Source: Flavobacterium sp. I3-2 (GTDB lineage Bacteria; Bacteroidota; Bacteroidia; Flavobacteriales; Flavobacteriaceae). From it: a stretch of DNA of 64,000 nucleotides. Below the pieces are notes generated by a model. That model ran no database searches, was not told where the DNA came from, and saw nothing but the letters and a program-made list of their open reading frames with translations. The translations under genes and the position numbers were made by a program. This document shows positions 35,178 through 42,881 of the stretch, in pieces (position 1 is the stretch's first letter; every line of letters begins with the position of its first letter). Location: NCBI RefSeq assembly GCF_013389595.1, contig NZ_CP058306.1, positions 2,604,001 through 2,668,000 of the forward strand, read 5' to 3'.

Positions 35178-36775
35178 TTTTTTATTATTCTGCTATCAAT
35201 TTCAGTTTTGATTTGTCCACTAATAGCGTCTTTTTTCTTTAAAAGTGTTAATACTAATTTTCGGTATTCTTCTTTATTTTTCACACCCGTTAATTCACAA
35301 ACTTTTGATTGAGGAATTAAAGCGTTTTTTAAATTGAATAAGCGTAAAGTTGAATTATAATCATTATTAGCGATAACTGTTTCAAATTCTAACTTAATAC
35401 TATCATAAATAATTTGTTTATCAATATTTGTATATAACCCGTCAATTTCAGCAATACTCTCTGATATGTTTTTAGAAGAAAAATTACTTAAGTTATAAAG
35501 TTCCCTTTTGAATACTTCTTTAAAATGCATAAGTATTTGCGTTTCGATTTGATTTGCAAAGAAATTTAAAATATTATTTTTAACTTCATTAAAAACTTCA
35601 TCTGGATTTTTCCCCATATGTGTTGCCAATGATTTAACAATATTTTCTGAAAGCAGTAAATTCTCTGCTTCTGCAACATCTAAAATCCAAATATTTTTTT
35701 CATTAAGTTTTGTAACTTCTATTGATTGTCTTCTATCTCTGTCAATAATTCCATATGAGTTTATATGGTGAAAACCATTCTGTTCGTTAAATGATTTTAC
35801 GGAATGGATAACTTTCTCACAACTACCTAATGGTTTTAAGGTGTAGTCTGAATACACTTGTTCATATATTTCATAATCAATACTACTATTGTCACCTTCT
35901 AAAAAAATTACAGGTTTTCTGCTTCCTAAAACTTCAAGATATAATTGTTCAGGAATTGGCATTTCTTCGTTTAATATTTCATAATCCCAAAGGTCTGTCG
36001 AAACATAAGATTTTGCCCAAATTTTAATTGCATTTTGCCTAGTAAAAGCAAAGTCAATGTCGTGTGTTAGATAAACAAATGAACAGTCTGGTCTTTCTAT
36101 TTCAATTAAATCAAAAAGTGATTTAATTAACGATTTATGAATGTGCATTTCAGGTTCGTCAATAATAATAATTGAATTTTCAGGTGCACAAACGACTTCT
36201 CCTACTAAATAGAAAATAACTCTTTCTCCATCATTCATTTCAGAAGCATTATATTTATTCTGCTCTTCTCCTGTTGGATAGGTTTCAATGACACCTGCTC
36301 TTTTTATGAGCTTTCTATGTGGTAAAACTGCTTCCCATAGTTTTTGAACTCTATCAAGTTTTGTAGTTGGTTTCTCAGCTCTACCTTCTTTATAATTTAA
36401 TGATTCTTCATATTCTTCAGTATGAAGTAATACCAACAATTTTTCATAGTCGTTTAATAGAAAAGTATTAAAATTTCCGCCCCACCTTTGATAGTGCTTC
36501 TGTTGAAGTTGTTGTGTTTCATTATAGCTTTCGCTGTAATAACCATAATAAAATTCTTTTTTCGCCCTTAATTTTGATTTTGGACTAACTTCATTCGGAA
36601 GTGTTAAAGATTTTTGAGCCGAAATTCTATGTGTTTTACCTAAATATAATTGTTCAATTTTAGAGCCAAATCTAGTCTTACCTGAACCATTTGCTCCGAC
36701 AACAACAAGTTGGTCAAAGTCAATATTGGGTGTTGAATTTGGTGTTCCTTTTTTATTTGGTAATTGTATGTTCAT
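35168..36775 (-). CDS. Cassette C9: fused AAA-ATPase/DUF4435 protein, PARIS-like defence candidate
   Basis: 535 residues. The N-terminal half is an ABC/OLD-like ATPase: Walker A GANGSGKT (27-34), signature NDGERV (181-186), Walker B SIIIIDEPE (201-209) and H-loop YLTHD (235-239). The C-terminal half looks like DUF4435, a TOPRIM-related nuclease domain: FLEGD (291-295), GIIDRDRR (342-349) and AEAENLLL (368-375). Separate AriA (ATPase) and AriB (DUF4435) form the PARIS anti-phage system, and fused single-gene versions are known. The stop TAA lies inside the element core ACATAAC. Fusion and cassette location support a portable defence gene; activity is untested. Confidence 0.75.
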   Translation of the reverse strand: MNIQLPNKKGTPNSTPNIDFDQLVVVGANGSGKTRFGSKIEQLYLGKTHRISAQKSLTLPNEVSPKSKLRAKKEFYYGYYSESYNETQQLQQKHYQRWGGNFNTFLLNDYEKLLVLLHTEEYEESLNYKEGRAEKPTTKLDRVQKLWEAVLPHRKLIKRAGVIETYPTGEEQNKYNASEMNDGERVIFYLVGEVVCAPENSIIIIDEPEMHIHKSLIKSLFDLIEIERPDCSFVYLTHDIDFAFTRQNAIKIWAKSYVSTDLWDYEILNEEMPIPEQLYLEVLGSRKPVIFLEGDNSSIDYEIYEQVYSDYTLKPLGSCEKVIHSVKSFNEQNGFHHINSYGIIDRDRRQSIEVTKLNEKNIWILDVAEAENLLLSENIVKSLATHMGKNPDEVFNEVKNNILNFFANQIETQILMHFKEVFKRELYNLSNFSSKNISESIAEIDGLYTNIDKQIIYDSIKLEFETVIANNDYNSTLRLFNLKNALIPQSKVCELTGVKNKEEYRKLVLTLLKKKDAISGQIKTEIDSRIIKNDT

Positions 36776-36802
36776 AATTTTTATGGTGTCTCAATTAAAT
36801 GA

Positions 36803-37002
36803 TACATAACGGGCAGCAGCTTGGCGATAATACAGGCTTGAATTGACCGAAAGTTCAATTCAGACCGAAACTGAGCCAAAGCTGTGAGTCTTTTGGTAAA
36901 TTTAATAAAAAAACAAAAGCAAACAGCTTTTGGCGGATGAATAGGCGAGAGGTTCAATTTTGCACTTAACCCCGCATTTCGCAAAGCCGATGTTATACGC
37001 AG
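36803..37002 (-). repeat. attC-like element E9
   Basis: Starts TACATAACGG, matching the far end of C9 (GTTATGTGT) over seven bases. Stem CAGCTTGGCGATAA / ATTTCGCAAAGCC, middle shared with E15 (GAAAGTTCAATTCAGACC, AAATTTAATAAAAAAAC). Ends GTTATACGCAG. Confidence 0.75.
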
Positions 37003-37530
37003 TTAATAATTCACAGCATAATAACCCATAAAATCTGGAATTATTCCTTTTTCTAAAGCAAGTTTATATATTTCAGGTTTTACGAAGATTAATGAAGATA
37101 CTTCATCATCAGGTGGAAGTTCAAAAAATAAATAATTTGAACCTTCGTTTTTTAAAATTTCGTTTATTGTTGTTTCAACAAAACTTTCACTTCCTTCACC
37201 AACTTCAAATTTTTCTACGTTTAGCTTAATGGGATATTCGTTGTCGTTTATTTTTATAATTATACCACCTTCGTTAATTTCAAATTCACTATTAGGAATA
37301 AACTGCATAACTGCATTTAGAACGTCAGTAAGTTGATCCTCTCCGCTGTAATCTGATTCATAAGCAAGTTGTGTAAGATAAGTTGCATAGTAAGGTGGAA
37401 ATGTAGTGTTCGAAATTCGTTCAATAATTTCTTCCTTATTTACGTGTGGATTATCAAACCATTTTATTTCTTCAAGTAGTTTAATATAACGCTGAGCTCC
37501 TTTTTCAAAATTTTCTTTGTATTTATCCAT
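37003..37530 (-). CDS. Cassette C10: unrecognised acidic protein, possible immunity type
   Basis: 175 residues. A helical first third (YKENFEKGAQRYIKLLEEIKWFDNPHVNKEEIIERI) and a beta-rich remainder (EFEINEGGIIIKINDNEYPIKLNVEKFEVGEGSE) with YLFFELPPDDEVS. Low pI and the stand-alone cassette context are typical of immunity proteins, but I do not recognise a family. Cassette ends GTTATACGC and GCGTATAAC are exact complements. Confidence 0.55.
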   Translation of the reverse strand: MDKYKENFEKGAQRYIKLLEEIKWFDNPHVNKEEIIERISNTTFPPYYATYLTQLAYESDYSGEDQLTDVLNAVMQFIPNSEFEINEGGIIIKINDNEYPIKLNVEKFEVGEGSESFVETTINEILKNEGSNYLFFELPPDDEVSSLIFVKPEIYKLALEKGIIPDFMGYYAVNY

Positions 37531-37547
37531 ATTTCATGTTTTGATAA

Positions 37548-37748
37548 TTGCGTATAACGTTGGACGTATTGGCAAAGGCGGGGAAATCGAAGCGAGAAGT
37601 TTCGATTTTGTACCGAGGCTAGCCAAAACGAATTTATATGAGATAAATTTAATAAAAAAACGAATATAATTCGTTTTTGGCGGTGAAAGAAGAACAAACT
37701 TTGAATTTAGCACTTTAGCCCCGCTTTTGGCAATATCTTGTTACCTGC
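37548..37748 (-). repeat. attC-like element E10
   Basis: Starts TTGCGTATAACG followed by TTGGACGTATTGGC, ends GTTACCTGCTGG. Two GAAACTTT-like words and AAATTTAATAAAAAAACG inside. Inner hairpin CAAAACGAATTTATAT / AATTCGTTTTTGG. Confidence 0.75.
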
Positions 37749-37760
37749 TGGCATTGTTTG

Positions 37761-38492
37761 TTATTTACCAAAAAGTTTGGCGAAAAAACTCTTTTTAGCT
37801 TGTTTTTCGATTCCCCAAAGTAGTTCGGATTCGTGACGTTTAGTTTTGTCAATATTTGGTCCAAATTTTCCACACGCAAAACCACTTTGAATTGGTTTGT
37901 TTCTTAAATCTGCAATAACAAAATTATCTGGAAGTGATAATGCAAAGTTTTTCAAAGTTGAATCGTTAGATTGTCTTGCGTTTTCAAGTTCCGTAAAACT
38001 GTTGTTTTTACTCCAAATATCCATTACAACTTTTTCGTGAATTATGTCAAGGTTGGACTTGTTTCCGTTTTTTCCAAATTCATTTACGTGATCAATAAAT
38101 TGCGTTAGATTGTCAGAATGTTTAATAATTACAGTAGGGTCGTGGCATACATAAAATACATTTCCCCAATCTCCATTTTTACTTACGTCTAAAATCCAAA
38201 AGTTTCCAAATCCATCACCTGCAAGTTGTTCAGAATGAGGAAAAAACTCTTCAAATCCGAATTGTTCAATTCCGTCAAAAGTTATTTCTTCAACTCCGTA
38301 AAATTCAAAACCACGAGCGAATTTTAATAATTCTTTAATTTCTAAAGGAATATATTTTGAAGGAAACCTTTCGGCTAAGGTATTTATCTGTTCTTCAGTT
38401 AAACCTTCTAATAGTTGCACTTGATATTCCTCATTATCTTCTGAAATATACTTTTCGTTTAAGATTGATTTTAATTTTTCTAATGGAGTCAT
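37761..38492 (-). CDS. Cassette C11: SMI1/KNR4 (SUKH) family protein
   Basis: 243 residues. SUKH signature in LTEEQINTLAERFPSKYIPLEIKELLKFARGFEFYGVEEI and ADGFGNFWILDVSKNG-like DGFGNFWILD, ending with a basic tail AKKSFFAKLFGK. The extra C-terminal region (DKTKRHESELLWGIEKQ) is not part of the core fold. Likely an immunity-type protein for a polymorphic toxin, here carried alone in a cassette with exact terminal complement GTTACCTGC / GCAGGTAAC. Confidence 0.8.
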   Translation of the reverse strand: MTPLEKLKSILNEKYISEDNEEYQVQLLEGLTEEQINTLAERFPSKYIPLEIKELLKFARGFEFYGVEEITFDGIEQFGFEEFFPHSEQLAGDGFGNFWILDVSKNGDWGNVFYVCHDPTVIIKHSDNLTQFIDHVNEFGKNGNKSNLDIIHEKVVMDIWSKNNSFTELENARQSNDSTLKNFALSLPDNFVIADLRNKPIQSGFACGKFGPNIDKTKRHESELLWGIEKQAKKSFFAKLFGK

Positions 38493-38528
38493 ATTTTTCT
38501 TTCTAAGTTGCGTTTTTTCAGAAATGCT

Positions 38529-38627
38529 TGCAGGTAACGTTGGACGTATTGGCGAAGTTGCGAGAAAATATATATAACAGTTGCGTTTAGTTATGCTCGC
38601 AATTTTGCCAAGCCGATGTTAGCTGAC
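38529..38627 (-). repeat. attC-like element E11 (short form)
   Basis: TGCAGGTAACG, then ATTGGCGAAGTTGCGAG pairing with CTCGCAATTTTGCCAA around a short ATATATAACAGTTGCG loop, then GCCGATGTTAGCTGAC. Nearly identical to E14 and E16. Confidence 0.85.
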
Positions 38628-39536
38628 GTTTTTTTCTTCATCAAGTTTTAATTCCATTATTGGTAAAAATCTGTCTTTTATAGAACTTTCAAATTGTCCG
38701 ATTTTGAAAAACCCGAATTTATTGTAGAATTTTTCAGTGTTTGGCTCAGAGTCTAATGTAATCCTGTTTATTCCAATGTTTCTTACCTCGTTTAAAAAAT
38801 GTTCCATCAATACTTTACCAAATCCTTTTCCTATATATTGGGGAAGAAGAAACAAGTTGTCGAGTTTGACACTTTTTTCGTCGGTTGTAAAGTAAGAATA
38901 ATAACCGATTGGCTCATTTTCGACAATTAGCTTATACACTTGGTTCTCCTCAATATATTTTTTACTTACAATCAACAAATGTTCCCATTCTGTTAAAACT
39001 TCTTCCGAAAAACCCCAATAAGCTTTAGACTTTTTGGTTATTTGAGTTAGTATCTCATTGTCTGTTAATTCTGCTTTTTGAATTTTCATCTTTTTTTGTG
39101 GAATTATTTGCTCAAGATGATGTTCTAAATGTTCAATATAATCACAGATTAAAAATTCAATTGTTAAATCACTTCTGTCTTTTGTTTTGCATTTATTTTT
39201 CAGATTCTCAACGTTAATACTTTTAATAATGTGGACTAAATGTTTGTTGTAATTTGTCCAAAAGTCAATTAAATGTTGTTTGTCAATATTTTGGTAATTA
39301 CTTTTTTCAACCCAGTTATTTTGGTCGTACCAAATAGTTGGAGAATTTTCAAATTGAGCTCGTAAAAATCTTTGATGATTATTTGTTGCACTATCAATTA
39401 AGTGTCCTAAAATTTCTTTTTTACTCCATTTTTCTGGACTTGATTTAAAACTAAAATTTAGTTCATTTATTTCAGTCAGTTTTGGAGGAATAATTTCAAT
39501 TAGTTCTTCAAGTCTATCAATTACTTTATGTATCAT
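38619..39536 (-). CDS. Cassette C12: DinB-like/GNAT fusion protein
   Basis: 305 residues. The first half (residues 1-150) is a four-helix DinB/YfiT-type domain: KWSKKEILGHLIDSATNNHQRFLRA (first metal-type His in GHLIDS) and YIEHLEHHLEQI (two further His). The second half is a GNAT acetyltransferase with acetyl-CoA site QYIGKGFGKVLMEHFL and NKFGFFKIG. I know both domains separately; this fusion may channel thiol-transfer and acetylation but that is speculation. The TAA stop sits in the element core (AGCTAAC). Confidence 0.75.
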   Translation of the reverse strand: MIHKVIDRLEELIEIIPPKLTEINELNFSFKSSPEKWSKKEILGHLIDSATNNHQRFLRAQFENSPTIWYDQNNWVEKSNYQNIDKQHLIDFWTNYNKHLVHIIKSINVENLKNKCKTKDRSDLTIEFLICDYIEHLEHHLEQIIPQKKMKIQKAELTDNEILTQITKKSKAYWGFSEEVLTEWEHLLIVSKKYIEENQVYKLIVENEPIGYYSYFTTDEKSVKLDNLFLLPQYIGKGFGKVLMEHFLNEVRNIGINRITLDSEPNTEKFYNKFGFFKIGQFESSIKDRFLPIMELKLDEEKNVS

Positions 39537-39551
39537 TTCGGGTTCTAAAAT

Positions 39552-39747
39552 GTCAGCTAACGTTGGACGTATTGGCGAAGTTGCGAGAAAATAAAGCTAA
39601 AACTTTACGATTAACCAAAACTAAGCAACGCCTTTTTGATTTTTAAATTTAATAATGAAAAATAAAAATAGGCGAGTGCGACAAAAAATAAAACCAACTT
39701 CGAGATTTGCCTTTATTCGCCATTGCGCCAAACTTGTGTTAGCCGTT
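39552..39747 (-). repeat. attC-like element E12
   Basis: Starts GTCAGCTAAC, an exact 10-base complement of GTTAGCTGAC at 38618. TATTGGCGAAGTTGCG / CATTGCGCCAA stem; long middle shared with E1 and E7. Ends GTTAGCCGTTC. Confidence 0.85.
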
Positions 39748-40188
39748 CGTTTTTATTTTATTGATTATTTTTTCGTTCCATTTCAGGTCGTTTGGAGCAA
39801 CGATTAAAACATTAAAATTATATTTTTCGCTTTCAATTTCGACACCTTTTGAATCATCAATATGTAGGTCAAAGTTAAAAGCTTTTGGATATTTTGAAGA
39901 ATAAATTTTTAACGATTCAAGTTTCTTTTTATTTTCAGTTTGATTTACGATTCTATTAACTTTAATATTATAACACCAAAATGTTAAACGAATTTTGTTT
40001 TTACTCCTAAAGGAAGTCGTATAAATATTAACTTTATGATTTTCTTCTTGTAAAATTGAGATAAGTTGTTTTGTACCTTTTCTTAATTTTTCAACTTTAA
40101 AAAGTTTAGTTTTCCAATTCTCTTTTTCGGTTTCGAATTCATTTCCATTTGGAATTAAAGTACTATCTAAATCAAAACTTATATTCAT
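39739..40188 (-). CDS. Cassette C13: HAD-superfamily hydrolase-like protein
   Basis: 149 residues. Motif I ISFDLDSTL at residues 3-11 (DxDST), motif II around IYTTS (S/T-containing strand), and motif IV LHIDDSKG near residue 110. This is a short HAD without a cap domain, so a small phosphatase or phosphotransferase is likely; substrate unknown. The stop TAA lies in the core GGCTAAC at the cassette end, and the ends ACGGCTAAC and GTTAGCCGT are exact complements. Confidence 0.75.
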   Translation of the reverse strand: MNISFDLDSTLIPNGNEFETEKENWKTKLFKVEKLRKGTKQLISILQEENHKVNIYTTSFRSKNKIRLTFWCYNIKVNRIVNQTENKKKLESLKIYSSKYPKAFNFDLHIDDSKGVEIESEKYNFNVLIVAPNDLKWNEKIINKIKTNG

Positions 40189-40208
40189 TAATTTCTGTCT
40201 TTTAAAAT

Positions 40209-40409
40209 GACGGCTAACGGGCCGCGTATTGGCGATAGTGGCGGATTAGAAAGCCTAAACTTTCAATCTAGCACTAAGCTAAGCAACAGCCTTTTATTAT
40301 TTTCTAAATTTATGAAAAAAGGAAATATAAAATGCTGTTGCGACAAAAAAAGGAGAAATTTTCAATTTCTGCCTTATCCCGCCATTTCGCCAATACGATG
40401 TTATGCGTA
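40209..40409 (-). repeat. attC-like element E13
   Basis: Starts GACGGCTAACGGG, then GTATTGGCGATAG with CATTTCGCCAATAC, middle shared with E6 (AACAGCCTTTTATTATTTT). Ends GTTATGCGTAGG. Confidence 0.8.
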
Positions 40410-40412
40410 GGT

Positions 40413-40682
40413 TTATTTAAAGAAACGCTTTATTTCGTAATATTTAATTAACCAAATTTCGTTATCGTCCTTATACCATAAATTTGTTACACCTCCTAAT
40501 TCAGTAAACTTACCAAATTGTGGTTGATTACCTGTTTCATATTGAATTTCTCGGGCTCCAATAGTTTCTAGATACTTAATCAATTCTTCGTTTTCTACTT
40601 CGATCAGATCTTTGTTTAGTTCTTCTTCTGTTAGAAAAGATTCTATTATCTGAATTTCTTGTTTAATTTTTTCTAAACTCAT
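40413..40682 (-). CDS. Cassette C14: small unrecognised protein downstream of HEPN gene
   Basis: 89 residues. A helical N-terminus (LEKIKQEIQIIESFLTEEELNKDLIEVENEELIKYLETIG) and a beta C-terminus (LGGVTNLWYKDDNEIWLIKYYEIKRFF). Starts 9 bp after the HEPN gene, so co-transcribed. Could be a partner of the HEPN protein, as antitoxins often follow or precede HEPN toxins; there is no sequence proof of that. Confidence 0.6.
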   Translation of the reverse strand: MSLEKIKQEIQIIESFLTEEELNKDLIEVENEELIKYLETIGAREIQYETGNQPQFGKFTELGGVTNLWYKDDNEIWLIKYYEIKRFFK

Positions 40683-40691
40683 ATTTTTAAT

Positions 40692-41465
40692 TTATTGTGG
40701 TTTATTTGGACTTAAATACATTAAATAATGTAATCTTAAATGACACTTTTCGTTGTATATTTTTTCATCTTTAACTATCCATTTATAAATATTTGGATAT
40801 AAAAACTCTAATATGTTAAATGCTGAAAGCCAAAATGCTGAACCGAAATCTTGAAATATAATAGTTTTAGAATTTTTATTACTTTTTGAAAGTAAAAATT
40901 CTCCAGCCTCTATAAATTCTAATATTTCGTATTTTTTATAAATATTAATAAGTGATTTTTTAGACTTTTTACTTTTATGAGCTACATAATTCCTTATGAT
41001 ATAAAATTCATCAATTTTATTTTTAGCTTCATTATTAATTTTTAAAAAAGGATTGTATTCATCTACAAGAACTTTTTTCGATATGGTTTTTAAGTTTGAA
41101 GCATTTTTCAAATCAAAGTAATTTAAACCATTCAAATATGCAAAACATTCGTCAGTAGATATTTTTTTTGGTAATTCTAAGTTTAAAGTTTCTGACAATT
41201 TTGTTGTATCATTTTTCAATGTTTCACTTATCATTTTTTCAATATACCATTCCCAATCACAAATTGATTTTATAGTAAAAGCTTCGATAATTTCTGATAT
41301 TTCATATCTAGTATATAATTTATCTTGTAACATTATTACCTTTGAAAATAAGAATTCGGCTTGTGAATGAATCCTGGCAATGTACATTATTGTATATTGA
41401 TATCCTATTTCAGAAAATTCTTTAATGGATCTCAATTCTTTAATTTCTTCCTCAGTGATTTCCAT
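40692..41465 (-). CDS. Cassette C14: HEPN-domain protein
   Basis: 257 residues, nearly all helical. The catalytic signature Rx4-6H of HEPN ribonucleases appears as IRNYVAHK (R, four residues, H) near residue 170, after a helix containing FYIIR and preceded by LDEYNPFLKINNEAKNKI. HEPN toxins cleave RNA and occur in toxin-antitoxin and anti-phage modules. The protein resembles RiboL-PSP/MAE-type HEPN proteins but is not assigned to one family. Single promoterless cassette context; ends GTTATGCGTA and TACACATAAC match with one difference. Confidence 0.65.
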   Translation of the reverse strand: MEITEEEIKELRSIKEFSEIGYQYTIMYIARIHSQAEFLFSKVIMLQDKLYTRYEISEIIEAFTIKSICDWEWYIEKMISETLKNDTTKLSETLNLELPKKISTDECFAYLNGLNYFDLKNASNLKTISKKVLVDEYNPFLKINNEAKNKIDEFYIIRNYVAHKSKKSKKSLINIYKKYEILEFIEAGEFLLSKSNKNSKTIIFQDFGSAFWLSAFNILEFLYPNIYKWIVKDEKIYNEKCHLRLHYLMYLSPNKPQ

Positions 41466-41481
41466 ACTCTTTGTGAAAAAT

Positions 41482-41581
41482 TACACATAACGTTGGACGT
41501 ATTGGCGAAGTTGCGAGAAAATATAGATAACAGTTGCGTTTAGTTATGCTCGCAATTTTGCCAATACGATGTTGTACGAAG
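41482..41581 (-). repeat. attC-like element E14 (short form), part of exact duplication
   Basis: TACACATAACG then ATTGGCGAAGTTGCGAG / CTCGCAATTTTGCCAA, ending ACGATGTTGTACGAAG. From AAC at 41489 it is identical to E16. Confidence 0.88.
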
Positions 41582-41922
41582 TTTTTACTTGAACAGTTTT
41601 GGACTCCTTTCCATATAAAATAAGTTTAAATTATTGCGCTAAATCCCCGATTTGCGAACGTCATTTAAACTTATGTTTGGTAAATATAAGAATCTTGTTG
41701 TTTTAAATTAATGAAAAACAGTCAATTACTTGACTTTGTCATTTTTTTTCATTAACTTGTCTAAGCTTTTTAGCGTTTCGCTTTGAAAACGAGTTTTCAG
41801 CAAAATCTTTTGCAAAGCTTAGCAGGCAAAATAATCCTTATTTTTTGCCTTTAAAACAACTCCTTCTTATTAAAATTACCAAACTTTTATTCGGAAAGTA
41901 CGTCCTAAAATTGCGTACAACG
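41489..41922 (-). repeat. Exact 434-bp direct repeat, copy 1
   Basis: Identical base for base to 42789-43222 by eye. It spans short element E14 and the complete non-coding cassette C15, and starts and ends at AACG on the plus strand (CGTT on the gene strand), the predicted crossover core. Confidence 0.93.
41582..41912 (-). ncRNA. Cassette C15: non-coding, highly palindromic cassette
   Basis: No open frame longer than about 30 codons. Instead four inverted structures follow each other: TAAGTTTAAAT / ATTTAAACTTA (41621-41673, enclosing a second helix CGC-AAATC / GATTT-GCG); TTAATGAAAA / TTTTCATTAA (41708-41755, enclosing AGTCAA-TTAC-TTGACT); a closing stem CTAAGCTTT / AAAGCTTAG with three inner hairpins (41761-41822); and AGGCAAAA / TTTTGCCT (41824-41850). 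Structured RNA or structured DNA is inferred; type is uncertain. Confidence 0.5.
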
Positions 41923-42112
41923 GGCCGCGGCTTGGCGATAGTGCGGGCTTGGATTGAGCGAAAGTTCAATTCAGACCGAAACTGAGCCAAAGCTGTGAGC
42001 CTTTTGGTAAATTTAATAAAAAAACAAAAGCAAACAGCTTTTGGCGGGAAATTAGGCGAGAAGTTCAATTTTGCTCTTAACCCCGCATTTCGTCAAGCCG
42101 ATGTTGTACGAC
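41913..42112 (-). repeat. attC-like element E15
   Basis: Starts GCGTACAACGGG, stem GCGGCTTGGCGATAG / CATTTCGTCAAGCCG, middle shared with E9. Ends GTTGTACGAC. Confidence 0.8.
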
Positions 42113-42116
42113 GTTT

Positions 42117-42776
42117 TTATTTTTTAATTATTATATTCTGTGGCAATTTATCTCGCTTTAAAAATCCACAAATTTTATTATCCGGAGTTAATTGATTGTA
42201 ATCTAACTTTATATAAGGTCTCGCTCCATCATTTGGATTGAACTTTTCTGATAAGTATGATTTCTCTTCATCACTCAATTCCCTGGCTGTACCATCTATA
42301 TCAATGAAAATGTATTCAAATTTTTCTTGATTTATTTTTGCCATTTCTGGCGTTTTATTATACTTTATTTCGATAAATGAATCATAAGTTCTTGGGTCAG
42401 TTTGTATTTTAATAGTTCCCCAATCAAAATTTGTTTTTCTTGTTGTAATTAATGAATTTAAAAGCTTTCGATATTCATTTTCACAAAACTCAATATAATT
42501 GATAATATAATCTTTATAATCTATATTATTAGGTTTATAAATTTCTTTTAAATATTCAATTTCAATATAAATATTAACAGATTTTAATTTTCTATTTTTG
42601 TAGTAATAAATAATTTCAATTGGAATATTGATATTTGTTTTAGCTTTTTGTAATAATGACTTATATTCAATATTATTTATTTTATGTGTAGAGTTAAATT
42701 CAAAAGCATTTGTAAGGTTATCCTTTGTAAAAACTATATTGCCGTATTCAGTGTTTATTGATGAGATTGTCTTCAT
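42117..42776 (-). CDS. Cassette C16: unrecognised 219-residue protein
   Basis: Two-part appearance: an N-terminal region (INTEYGNIVFTKDNLTNAFEF ... KLKSVNIYIEIEYLKEIYKP) and a C-terminal alpha+beta region with YIFIDIDGTARELSDEEKS. DIDGT looks HAD-like (DxDGT) but sits mid-protein and the other HAD motifs are not seen, so I do not assign it. Cassette ends GTTGTACGAC and GTCGTACAAC are exact 10-base complements. Confidence 0.6.
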   Translation of the reverse strand: MKTISSINTEYGNIVFTKDNLTNAFEFNSTHKINNIEYKSLLQKAKTNINIPIEIIYYYKNRKLKSVNIYIEIEYLKEIYKPNNIDYKDYIINYIEFCENEYRKLLNSLITTRKTNFDWGTIKIQTDPRTYDSFIEIKYNKTPEMAKINQEKFEYIFIDIDGTARELSDEEKSYLSEKFNPNDGARPYIKLDYNQLTPDNKICGFLKRDKLPQNIIIKK

Positions 42777-42781
42777 AAAAT

Positions 42782-42881
42782 GTCGTACAACGTTGGACGT
42801 ATTGGCGAAGTTGCGAGAAAATATAGATAACAGTTGCGTTTAGTTATGCTCGCAATTTTGCCAATACGATGTTGTACGAAG
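42782..42881 (-). repeat. attC-like element E16 (short form), second copy
   Basis: Same as E14 from 42789 onward; preceded by GTCGTAC from C16 instead of TACACAT. Confidence 0.88.

Noticed and set aside
36781..36984. Minus-strand frame with a peptide that recurs at 41838-42068
   Set aside because: Both lie in attC-like elements E9 and E15, which share their DNA; the shared peptide results from the repeat, not from coding selection.
42117..42776. HAD phosphatase (DIDGT motif)
   Set aside because: The motif lies near residue 155 and no other HAD motif follows, so the match is probably by chance.
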